Shown: positions 56,758 through 64,000 of the stretch, in pieces
Position numbering within the stretch: the stretch's first letter is position 1
How the letters are laid out: the number at the start of each line of letters is the position of its first letter
DNA from: Legionellaceae bacterium
GTDB lineage: Bacteria; Pseudomonadota; Gammaproteobacteria; Legionellales; Legionellaceae
Direction of reading: 5' to 3'
Length of the DNA: 64,000 nucleotides
Assembly (NCBI GenBank): GCA_020831865.1
Contig: JAFIFT010000020.1
Location: 62,001 to 126,000, forward strand
Notes under the pieces: model-generated
What the model saw: only the letters and a program-made list of their open reading frames with translations
Database searches by the model: none
What the model was told of the DNA's origin: nothing
Program-made: the position numbers and the translations under genes

Positions 56758-59088
56758 TTATTTCATATTTCCTCTGGGAGCAGGTCGTTTTATTATTTTC
56801 GTCACTATTTTTTGCTCTGGAGGAGGCGCTGCAAACGGTTTGGGCAGGTTGGCACTATGCAGCGGGGGCAGATAGAGTTCTTTGTCATCTGGTATGTAGA
56901 TTTCCTGATCCCGCAGCATCTCCAGTTGGTAATTGCGAACGTGATCGTACTTACCACCGGTGACCTGCAGGGCATCTTTTTTATTGCGCAAAATAATCGG
57001 TTTGATGAAAACCATGAGCACCTTTTTTTCCCGGTTACGAATATTATGCTGAAACAGGCGGCCGATGCCTGGAATATCACCGAGGATCGGTAGGTGGTTA
57101 TCTTCATTTCCCAAGCTGTCTTGCGAAAGACCGCCGAGGACGACAATATCACCGCTTTCAACATGCACCGAGGTGACAATGCTGCTGATATTGAAGACTG
57201 GGTTGACCGAGTTTTCAATACTGGTGGGAGAAATGGTATCGTTGCCCTGATCAATTTGCATTTGAATGCCTTGTCCTCGCGTTATTTGGGGGCGCACATA
57301 AAGATGTAACGCTACATTGACGCGGTCAAAGGTGGTAAAGGGAGTGGCTCCCGTGCTGCCGCCGGCATTATTGGGGTACGATGAATTTTGTACGGAAACC
57401 TGTTGACCGACCAGTATTTTCGCCTGACGATTATCCAGCACCACCACGGAAGGACTGGACAGGATATTGGCCCGTCGGTTGCGAGCCAGCGCATAGATTT
57501 GCGCCTGAAAATTATCAATGGAGGTTTGTGAATTAATAATGGCAAAACCTGGCCGGAAATCAGGTGCCCGACCGTTCTGTTCCTCACGGCTTCCCCATTC
57601 AATTCCCAGACTGTTTACATCGTTTTCATCCAGTTCCGCCACGATCGCTTCAATTAAGAGCTGGGCGGGACGAATATCCAATTGGCTGATCACGCTGCGC
57701 ATAATGCTGATAATGCTGGGCGGTGCGTTTAAAATCACGGAGTTTGTGTTGGGTTCCGCAATAATCTGCACGATGGGTTTGGTTGAGCCTTCCGTCTTGC
57801 TGGAAACCTCTGAGGTTCCCATCGATGCCCCCATTTTGCTTGAACTCATTCGCTCGCCGGATTGCAAATTGGTACTGGAGCTCCCGCTCGCCATACTCGA
57901 GGCTGGATTCGTACTATCCAGTTCAGGTTTGGTTATGCTGCCGATGGTGGTGCCGACAATACCGCTGAAATTGGCCTCGGCAATACCAGCCAGAATAGGC
58001 ACTAAATCTTCGGCGCGTAAATAATTTAGATAAATGACCTGGGTATTACTATGTACCCCACGGGAGCTTTCCTGATCCAGTCGGTTGATGAGCATGCGCA
58101 GGCGAATACGATCGGTTTTATTGCCGCTGATGAGAATGGCATTACTGCGATCATCGGGAGCGAGCGTTGTGGGTTGTTTCCCCGGTCCGCTGACACTTTT
58201 TACCAGATCTTTCAAGGTATTGGCAATATCCATTGCCAGGGCATACTTTAAGGGCACAATGTCAATGTCACTGGAGGTAGAGTCATCAACCTGAGTAATA
58301 ATAGTGGCCAGTTGGCGAATATTATTTGCCCGACCGGAAAGAATCAGCATATTGGAGGGATTATAGGCTGAAATACTGCTCCACTGCGGCATTAAAGGCC
58401 GTAATACCGGCACGAGTTGGTCTGCCGGCACATATTTAACCGGGATGACCTGGACCAACATTTCATCACCAAGCGGAGGATGGCCATCGGCTTCGCTGAT
58501 ATCCGGTGACTGGGTTTTGGCATCAATATTAGGAACAATCTTCGTGATATCACCATTATCAATGGCAGCATATCCGGATATTTGTAACATGGAGAGAAAG
58601 ACTTGATAGAGTTCGTCATCTGAAATGGGGGTTGCCGACACAATAGAGATTTTTCCCTGCACCCGAGGATCAATGATAAAATTTTTACCGGTCAGGCGGG
58701 AAACCTCGGCAATAACCGCACGGATATCGGCATTTTTCAGATTCCACAGTTTTTTACCTGGAGAGCCCTGCCTGCCAAATTGGCGTGCTTCTTGTTTTTG
58801 ATCACGGATTTTGTTTTGCAGCTCGAGTGCTTCATTGTAATCATTTAGTGGCGCGGTTTTTACCAGCCAGAGTTTTTTTTCCGGGAGGTATTGCAGCTCA
58901 ACCGGCATATGGCTTAAGTCAGATATTTTCTTTTGCAGTTCATCGGCATTTTTTTTATGCGCAAAAGCGCCAGCATGAATTACATACGCATCTTGACCAT
59001 CAATACTGACGGTGCGAATCGTCACCTCAGAAGCAAATACGACACTTGTCAGGCAGTAACTTAAAAGCAAGTAGAAATAAATTCGCAT
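56758..59088 (-). CDS. gspD: Type II secretion secretin GspD with N-terminal SPOR-like domain
   Basis: The 776-residue outer-membrane secretin has a signal peptide (MRIYFYLLLSYCLTSVVFA), then about 32-97 a SPOR-like domain (YVIHAGAFAHKKNADELQKK and KLWLVKTAPLNDYNEALELQ). N0-N3 domains follow, with a serine-rich linker around 390-440 (SSMASGSSSTNLQSGERMSSS), then the secretin core with NILSSPSVVVLDN, VPGIGRLFQ-type ILGDIPGIGRLFQ and VFIKPIIL. It pairs with gspE. A peptidoglycan-binding SPOR head on the secretin is unusual in the classical family. Confidence 0.94.
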   Translation of the reverse strand: MRIYFYLLLSYCLTSVVFASEVTIRTVSIDGQDAYVIHAGAFAHKKNADELQKKISDLSHMPVELQYLPEKKLWLVKTAPLNDYNEALELQNKIRDQKQEARQFGRQGSPGKKLWNLKNADIRAVIAEVSRLTGKNFIIDPRVQGKISIVSATPISDDELYQVFLSMLQISGYAAIDNGDITKIVPNIDAKTQSPDISEADGHPPLGDEMLVQVIPVKYVPADQLVPVLRPLMPQWSSISAYNPSNMLILSGRANNIRQLATIITQVDDSTSSDIDIVPLKYALAMDIANTLKDLVKSVSGPGKQPTTLAPDDRSNAILISGNKTDRIRLRMLINRLDQESSRGVHSNTQVIYLNYLRAEDLVPILAGIAEANFSGIVGTTIGSITKPELDSTNPASSMASGSSSTNLQSGERMSSSKMGASMGTSEVSSKTEGSTKPIVQIIAEPNTNSVILNAPPSIISIMRSVISQLDIRPAQLLIEAIVAELDENDVNSLGIEWGSREEQNGRAPDFRPGFAIINSQTSIDNFQAQIYALARNRRANILSSPSVVVLDNRQAKILVGQQVSVQNSSYPNNAGGSTGATPFTTFDRVNVALHLYVRPQITRGQGIQMQIDQGNDTISPTSIENSVNPVFNISSIVTSVHVESGDIVVLGGLSQDSLGNEDNHLPILGDIPGIGRLFQHNIRNREKKVLMVFIKPIILRNKKDALQVTGGKYDHVRNYQLEMLRDQEIYIPDDKELYLPPLHSANLPKPFAAPPPEQKIVTKIIKRPAPRGNMK

Positions 59089-59183
59089 CCTTTATCAGGC
59101 TCTCATTCGTTGCAGATAAAACAGGAGGATACAATAGTTTATAAGGAAAAAGAAGCAGTACAGTGGAGGAAAGAAAGATTTTG

Positions 59184-59260
59184 TGGTGGCTATGGGTGGA
59201 CTCGAACCACCGACCTCAGCATTATGAGTGCCGCGCTCTAACCGGCTGAGCTACATAGCC
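59184..59260 (-). tRNA. tRNA-Met (CAT), elongator type
   Basis: On the minus strand the sequence folds into a full cloverleaf: acceptor GGCTATG/CATAGCC, T-arm GGTTCGAGTCC, and anticodon CAT at 59224-59226 in CTCATAA. The D-arm AGCTCAGCCGGTTAGAGC and first pair G-C fit elongator rather than initiator methionine tRNA. The CCA end is encoded (59184-59186). Length 77. Confidence 0.96.
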
Positions 59261-59359
59261 TGACGAAGACGCATTTTCCTGATTTAAGATGGCTTTGTCA
59301 ATACACAAGAGCAAAATTTCAAAAAAATATAAGCTGCGTCCCATTGGGGCTCAGTATGC

Positions 59360-60376
59360 TCATGTCGGCTGGGTAATGGACGCTTCTTGCTGTTGCGCCG
59401 GATCGATGCGGGCCCGTCTGACGGTATCGATCGTCTGAAAGAGGCGACCATAGCTCCCGGCATTCCAGGTTGCGCAGCCCTGGCGCATTAGCTGCTGACC
59501 ACTGCTTGTGATGTAGTCTGAAAATAGTATAGTCCCCGCTGCCACGATAAGCGCCCCCAAGACCAACATGGCGCTTGCGAGAAGCCGCATACTGATACTG
59601 GCATGTGTGGTCAATTGCTGTGCGCTATTGCGGTAGTCCTCTGTGGTTATTTCCTGATTCAGAAAACGATAGGTATTCCGTAAGACGTCAATTAACTCTT
59701 GGTCGTCTTGTTCGTTATCGTTCCGTATGTGCTCGCTGTGCGCCAAGAGGGAAGCTAGGGATTTTTTTAACGTACCCTCATCCAGGGTCTCATGATGTCC
59801 TTGTAACAGCGCTTTCGCTTCCTGGTAGTTGGTATGCGTTTCCTTTGGCGCAGGATGTGGGATGGTTTGCATCTCTAACGTGGTGACTCCCGAAGCAAGG
59901 GTGGAGGTATCGAGGGGATTTTCTTGAAAATAGTCAATAATAGGTTTTAATATCACTTCTTTGAACGCGGAGCGGGCATGGTCGCTGGGTAATTCTTTTT
60001 GCATGCGCGAAAGCGTGAAATGGGTTTCGGCCGCAGCGGGATTTACCGCAAACTCATAGGCTAAAAGCGTTTTAGCCAGTGAATTGTTGCGCATAAATTT
60101 ATTTTCTTCGATCTCCTGGGGAATGAGGGGGATCATTCTGGCAATGAGTTGATGTAAATTAGCCAGAGTCATTTGGGGCGCAAGATGGCGTACAAAATCC
60201 TTCATCCCTTCTGACTCGGAAAAATTGTCATCGCTAACCTCTTTAACCGCAATATAAAGAGGGCTTCTTTGAAAAATCAGGGGTGCCAAGAGCTTTTCTA
60301 ACTGCTCATCAGTGATGGAAAGCTCGATAAGCCTTTTCCCATAAATACGCAAGAATATTTTCGTTTGCTGTAACAT
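59360..60376 (-). CDS. Unrecognised protein with one C-terminal membrane segment (effector candidate)
   Basis: Start ATG at 60374-60376 (AGGGAG five bases before) gives 338 residues; a GTG two codons earlier is less likely. The first ~255 residues are helical and soluble, with an acidic linker (NDNEQDDQELID). One hydrophobic segment lies near 264-287 (MRLLASAMLVLGALIVAAG), then a basic tail ending QEASITQPT. I recognise no family. The build (large soluble part, single late membrane segment) resembles the HAD-like protein at 28559. It is placed between tRNA-Met and RNase P RNA. Confidence 0.7.
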   Translation of the reverse strand: MLQQTKIFLRIYGKRLIELSITDEQLEKLLAPLIFQRSPLYIAVKEVSDDNFSESEGMKDFVRHLAPQMTLANLHQLIARMIPLIPQEIEENKFMRNNSLAKTLLAYEFAVNPAAAETHFTLSRMQKELPSDHARSAFKEVILKPIIDYFQENPLDTSTLASGVTTLEMQTIPHPAPKETHTNYQEAKALLQGHHETLDEGTLKKSLASLLAHSEHIRNDNEQDDQELIDVLRNTYRFLNQEITTEDYRNSAQQLTTHASISMRLLASAMLVLGALIVAAGTILFSDYITSSGQQLMRQGCATWNAGSYGRLFQTIDTVRRARIDPAQQQEASITQPT

Positions 60377-60633
60377 TAGCACTCCCTGAAGTTAGAACAA
60401 CATTGGATATAGTTTAGCTCGTGCGCTCAAAAACCACCGGAAATTTGACGCAAACACTAACACCATGCCTGTTATTTTACAAGTTTGCTTCTGTTAATTT
60501 GTTATGGAAAGTGCCGGGAAAAATACGGACTAGCTGAAAAATTCGTGCTACACACCAAATATCGGTTCTGTCCCCGTTGCATCATAAGATAATGGTGGTT
60601 TTTCGATAGCCATTTTGCTACACTCGCCAGCAA

Positions 60634-60980
60634 AGTCGGTCGAGCAACCGCTCTTTGCTTGCAAAGGGAGGAAAGTCCGGGCTCCACAGGGCAGAGTGCC
60701 AGGTAACGCCTGGGAGGTGTGAACCTACGGAAAGTGCCACAGAAAATATACCGCCTGTATGCAGGTAAGGGTGAAATGGTGCGGTAAGAGCGCACCGCGC
60801 GACTGGCAACAGTCGTGGCAGGGTAAACCCCACTCGGAGCAAGACCAAATAGGAATCCACAAACTTGCGAGTTTGACGTGTGGCCCGCATGGGATTCGGG
60901 TAGGTCGCTTGAGGTTGTTGGTGACAACAATCCCAGATGAATGGTTGCTCTCGACAGAACCCGGCTTACAGACCGACTTT
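60634..60980 (+). ncRNA. rnpB: RNase P RNA (rnpB), bacterial type A
   Basis: The catalytic RNA that matures tRNA 5' ends. The 5' AGTCGGTC pairs with the 3' GACCGACT. The universal GAGGAAAGTCCGGGCT is at about 60668-60683, and ACAGGGCAGAGTGCCAGG and ACAGAACCCGGCTTA complete the core. About 347 bases. A run TTTTCTTTTT after 60977 should terminate it. The open frames across this stretch are not genes. Confidence 0.95.
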
Positions 60981-61184
60981 TCTTTTTAAACCGACAGCGT
61001 GCTATACCCTCGCTTGCGTGCGGTTCGCACTCGCTGCTTCATGTTCTGAATGTCACGCTGCCCGAAAATACCGCCGTTGCCGTGCTAGCCTTATCTTCGA
61101 CTGTTGGTCTGCCGGCAGGCTACCGTCTCTCTTCTTGTGCTTCATCTGCTTTTCTGAGCCTGACAGATTTGGTAAAAGATTCCA

Positions 61185-61214
61185 TTACTATCCTTCCCAT
61201 AGTTGCCGTATAAT
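61185..61214 (+). promoter_or_regulatory. Promoter of coaX
   Basis: TTACTA at 61185-61190 and perfect TATAAT at 61209-61214, spacer 18, about 30 bases before the coaX ATG. Confidence 0.55.
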
Positions 61215-61244
61215 ACAATATTTTTAGGACGATGGGGCAGAGTG

Positions 61245-62012
61245 ATGATGTTATGTCTTGATGTGGGTAACTCTCATATATATGGCGGCTTGTTTGCGGG
61301 AGAGGAGATTCGGTTGCGTTTTCGATTGCGTTCCAGTGTCAGCACCTCGGATGAATTGGGTATTTTGCTTAAAACGGTTCTGCACGAAAACAAATGCCAC
61401 CCGGAAGCGGTCAAGCAGATTGCCCTGTGCTCCGTAGTACCACAAATTGACTACTCCTTGCGCTCCGCTTGTCTGAAATATTTTTCAATCGAGCCGTTTA
61501 TTTTACAAATGGGCGTAAAAACCGGGCTGCATATACGCTATCGTAATCCGGTTGAGGTCGGTGCTGACCGCATTGCCAATGCGATTGCGGCAAGCCATTT
61601 GTATCCGCAAAACAATATTATTGTGATTGATTTTGGCACAGCAACTACCTTTTGTGTGATTTCGGCGCGTAGAGAATATCTGGGAGGGGCTATCATCCCG
61701 GGTATCCGACTTTCTGCCGAGGCCCTGACCAATAATACCGCTAAATTGCCCGGGGTTGAAATTGTCCGTAAGGAAAAAGTGATCGGTTTGACTACGATTG
61801 AGAGTATTCAGAGCGGTATTTACTATGCCGCCTTGGGAGCCTGCCGGGAAATTATTACCCGCATACAACAAGAGGCTTTTGCCGGCACGGAGGTCATGGT
61901 GGTGGCGACGGGTGGTTTTTCTTCTCTTTTTGATGAGATGGGATTATTTGATGCCCACATTCCTGATCTCGTTTTGCAGGGTATCCGCCTGGCGGCACTG
62001 CAAAATTCCTGA
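61245..62012 (+). CDS. coaX: Type III pantothenate kinase
   Basis: CoaX phosphorylates pantothenate, the first step of coenzyme A synthesis, and needs a monovalent cation. Starting at ATG 61245 (GGGGCAGAG upstream) the product has 255 residues. Motifs are LDVGNSHIYGGLF near the N-terminus (ATP phosphate loop), GADRIANAIA and DFGTATTFCV. The TTG start further left is inside the promoter region. Its 3' end overlaps the convergent membrane-protein gene by 69 bases. Confidence 0.95.
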   Translation: MMLCLDVGNSHIYGGLFAGEEIRLRFRLRSSVSTSDELGILLKTVLHENKCHPEAVKQIALCSVVPQIDYSLRSACLKYFSIEPFILQMGVKTGLHIRYRNPVEVGADRIANAIAASHLYPQNNIIVIDFGTATTFCVISARREYLGGAIIPGIRLSAEALTNNTAKLPGVEIVRKEKVIGLTTIESIQSGIYYAALGACREIITRIQQEAFAGTEVMVVATGGFSSLFDEMGLFDAHIPDLVLQGIRLAALQNS

Positions 62013-62768
62013 GCGGGCGGTTGGTTGAAACAGCGCGTGAGTGGAGCAACGGGGATATGTCTTTGGTCTTGGGCTGCTTAGGGCAAAACCAGGATGGGAG
62101 AGTGCCCGGCTGCATTCAGGTATCAGGGGTTCGGCTATCGATGAGCGATTTTCCGGTGTGAAATCAAACTGTGCCAGCCAGTATTGCAATGCATTCATGC
62201 TGAGGAGAAAGGAAAAAACAGTAGAGGCGGCGAGGAGCAGAGCCGTCATTGCCGGCAGAACCAGGGGAAGGGTGACCAAGCTGGCCGTGCTGACACTGGC
62301 CAGCGTCATAAAAGCGACATATTTCAGATAGGTGTGCTGTTTTGAAGAACAGTAGTTCTCTTCTCCTTGGGGGGGATAATAAAAACGATGATATTCACTG
62401 CTTAACCAAAGGACACTGCTCAGGGCCGTGCACCATAAACCAACATACATCAACACAGGCAAAACCATGGATAGTAAGAAGCACAGGCTGCCGGTAAAAC
62501 CAAGGATGGCCGTAGTTCGGCTTTGTGCTTTAAAACCGATAAAACCAGACTGGCGGGAGTCTTGAGAACGCTGCTCAGGCAGTTTTTCAAGGGCAAGCAG
62601 CCACACAATATGGGCCAGCATATTGACACAGAGTGCAGCGATGTTGGCAATAATTTTGAAGCCTGATTGAGAAAGGTGCTTCAATAGACCAATGATAGAG
62701 GACAGGGTAAACAAATATCCGCTATACTTACTCAGTTTTTTATGGCTCAACTGCCTATCCCCGCTCAA
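61944..62768 (-). CDS. Polytopic membrane protein of unknown function
   Basis: The 274-residue protein has about six hydrophobic segments (near 18-30, 40-58, 87-110, 112-122, 148-170, 172-195), then a ~75-residue hydrophilic C-terminal tail with several prolines and cysteines. No family recognised. The frame starts at TTG with no good ribosome site. A 14-codon ORF (MLRKHTNAVDSIKY) ends in an overlapping TGA at that TTG, so the true start may depend on coupling or a frameshift. The tail overlaps coaX by 69 bases on the other strand, which supports real but uncertain expression. Confidence 0.5.
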   Translation of the reverse strand: MSGDRQLSHKKLSKYSGYLFTLSSIIGLLKHLSQSGFKIIANIAALCVNMLAHIVWLLALEKLPEQRSQDSRQSGFIGFKAQSRTTAILGFTGSLCFLLSMVLPVLMYVGLWCTALSSVLWLSSEYHRFYYPPQGEENYCSSKQHTYLKYVAFMTLASVSTASLVTLPLVLPAMTALLLAASTVFSFLLSMNALQYWLAQFDFTPENRSSIAEPLIPECSRALSHPGFALSSPRPKTYPRCSTHALFQPTARSGILQCRQADTLQNEIRNVGIK

Positions 62769-62895
62769 TATTTGATACTGTCTACCGCATTGGTATGTTT
62801 GCGTAACATTATGCTGGTATTATTTTTTTTTTTCTAGCACCACAGAACGGTATCGGCATGAAAATGCTAAAACGGTGCCTAAGCACTTGTGCGTT

Positions 62896-64000
62896 CTATC
62901 CACTCAGAGGAAGGCCGATCCGTACCCGTAGACCACCTTGAATACGGTTGCTTGCCTCAATATATCCCTTATGCAGGAGAATAGCCTCATGAGCTATGGC
63001 CAGACCCAAGCCATAGCCGCCGGTTTTTTTTTCACGTGAACAGTCTACCCGGTAAAACGGGCTGAAAATTTTAGGGATTTCGGTTTCAGGTACGCCCGGG
63101 CCCTGATCATCAATATCGATCGTCAGATAGCCGGCCTCAAGGTGCATGCTAACCAAAACTGTTGTATTGACTGGCGAATAGCGCAAGGCATTACGGAGAA
63201 TGTTTTCCAGGGCACGATGAATGAGTGGTGGATACACCGGGATGGTGACATCCATTTGCGCAAGCCACTGTACACGCGGTTGAGCAGCACCAAATTCATA
63301 ATTGACATCCTGTATCAGATTGTCCAGCAACTCACGAATATTACTGGGATGAGCATTCAGTGGCTCAGCCGACTGACTCAGTCGGGCAAACTCTAAAATT
63401 TCCCCAATGAGCTGGTTCAGACGCAGACATTCAAGCTCCATACGATTGAATTCTGGCAGGGCTTGTCCTTGCGTTTTATCACGGGCAATTTCTATCGCAA
63501 TCTGCAAACGGGTTAAAGGGGAGCGCAATTCATGAGAGATATCGCTGAGCAGGCGTTCTTTCGCGAGAATCAGCTGCTCGAGTTGCTCTGCCATGCGATC
63601 AAAGTCACGACTGAGTTCAGCGATTTCATCATGGGTATGCCCCCTGATGGTTCCGACTCGGGTATGCAGTTTTCCCGTAGCTAGTGAACGTGCTGCCTGG
63701 CGCAGGGAGCGCAAGGGATGTGTGAGGTAAAGGGATAAAAGATAGCAGATTAATCCGCTGAAAAAAACGGCGATGGTCAAGCGGATGGATAAGCCGGCCC
63801 AGGGTATGTCGACAAAGTGGGACAGAGGCGTCTCACTGACAGCGACCAGTCGATAGATATGACCGCTGGTTGATACGATTTCATGGCTTATGATCCGGTT
63901 ATCTGATTTGAGCAGGCCGTCATCCAGAAGCGAGTTGACCAGTTTGTGTGAGATCTGCCTAACCGAGGCAGGAGGAGGCATGTGCGAAATAATTTCGCCT
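62896..64000 (-). CDS. cpxA: CpxA-like sensor histidine kinase, N-terminus missing
   Basis: The frame is open to the right edge, so the first residues are outside the window. Seen are the end of a periplasmic sensor, a membrane segment (about LTIAVFFSGLICYLLSLYL), a HAMP domain (LTHPLRSLRQAARSLATGKL), HisKA with the phospho-His in LSDISHELRSPLTRLQ, and HATPase motifs NILRNALRYSP, DDQGPGVP and GYGLGLAI. DISHELRSPLTRLQ and the short periplasmic domain fit CpxA. It reports envelope stress. In Legionella CpxRA also influences dot/icm genes; the regulator gene would lie outside this window. Confidence 0.85.
   Translation of the reverse strand, partial: GEIISHMPPPASVRQISHKLVNSLLDDGLLKSDNRIISHEIVSTSGHIYRLVAVSETPLSHFVDIPWAGLSIRLTIAVFFSGLICYLLSLYLTHPLRSLRQAARSLATGKLHTRVGTIRGHTHDEIAELSRDFDRMAEQLEQLILAKERLLSDISHELRSPLTRLQIAIEIARDKTQGQALPEFNRMELECLRLNQLIGEILEFARLSQSAEPLNAHPSNIRELLDNLIQDVNYEFGAAQPRVQWLAQMDVTIPVYPPLIHRALENILRNALRYSPVNTTVLVSMHLEAGYLTIDIDDQGPGVPETEIPKIFSPFYRVDCSREKKTGGYGLGLAIAHEAILLHKGYIEASNRIQGGLRVRIGLPLSG

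Noticed and set aside
60502..61227. Several overlapping open frames on both strands around 60500-61230
   Set aside because: They lie across the RNase P RNA and the coaX promoter region; no ribosome sites or protein motifs are present.
1..64000. CRISPR array, prophage, insertion sequence or plasmid origin
   Set aside because: No regularly spaced repeats, integrase, transposase or replication protein found on reading both strands.

Overview
The window is a chromosomal segment of a gammaproteobacterium that I place in the order Legionellales (Legionella/Coxiella-like); the genus is uncertain. The reasons are: a phosphatidylcholine synthase operon with a possible EnhB-like secreted protein; a type II secretion lspD-lspE style pair on its own; an aerobactin-type (FrgA/LbtA-like) siderophore synthetase behind a Fur box; a Pht-like MFS carrier; a PmrAB-like two-component system; a cNMP-binding patatin phospholipase; and several family-less proteins with the build of Dot/Icm substrates. 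Base composition is roughly balanced and even across the window. I found no integrase, transposase, phage gene or CRISPR array.

Layout. 1-1954 (minus): phosphatidylcholine synthase, a secreted protein, a membrane protein and a truncated redoxin. 2161-9845 (plus): semialdehyde dehydrogenase + L,D-transpeptidase, giant NAD-glutamate dehydrogenase, cytochrome b561. 9916-16992: ygfZ divergent from sdhE-ygfX, then ruvB-tolQRAB followed by an S1/P1 nuclease where pal is usually found. 17155-24011 (minus): an effector-like protein, a small secreted protein, rhomboid protease, M23 peptidase, xseA and the patatin. 24267-32557: prfC, era-recO, pdxJ, a HAD-like membrane protein, a Bax-inhibitor-1 protein, a Deg-type protease and pyrE. 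32739-38934: cold-shock gene with a structured leader, SDR, lplT-like MFS, hemF with a 2-oxoglutarate oxygenase, ETF-quinone oxidoreductase. 39036-43376: siderophore synthetase and an HPPD-like dioxygenase divergent across a Fur box, then a Pht-like MFS. 43615-46556 (minus): a complete cydP-cydA-cydB-cydX bd-oxidase operon. 46950-52174 (plus): PAP2 phosphatase, a J-domain-like membrane protein, etfB-etfA-ald. 52347-59088 (minus): pmrB-pmrA-like regulators, yciB, gspE and gspD. 59184-64000: tRNA-Met, an effector-like membrane protein, RNase P RNA, coaX, a polytopic membrane protein and a CpxA-like kinase cut by the window edge.

How it fits together. The catabolic genes point to amino-acid-based energy metabolism: alanine dehydrogenase and NAD-glutamate dehydrogenase release ammonia and 2-oxoacids, succinate semialdehyde feeds the TCA cycle, EtfAB and ETF-QO pass electrons from acyl-CoA-type oxidation to quinone, and bd oxidase provides a high-affinity terminal oxidase. 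Envelope functions (Tol, T2SS, L,D-transpeptidase, M23 peptidase, rhomboid, phosphatidylcholine synthesis) and putative host-interaction proteins are interleaved with housekeeping genes, with no genomic island apparent. The most interesting unexplained items are four to five unrecognised proteins with effector-like architecture, the Fur-linked HPPD-like dioxygenase, the SD-sequestering leader with a tiny ORF ahead of the cold-shock gene, a perfect 16-bp palindrome in the glutamate dehydrogenase promoter, and a large GAAA-capped hairpin after ald.
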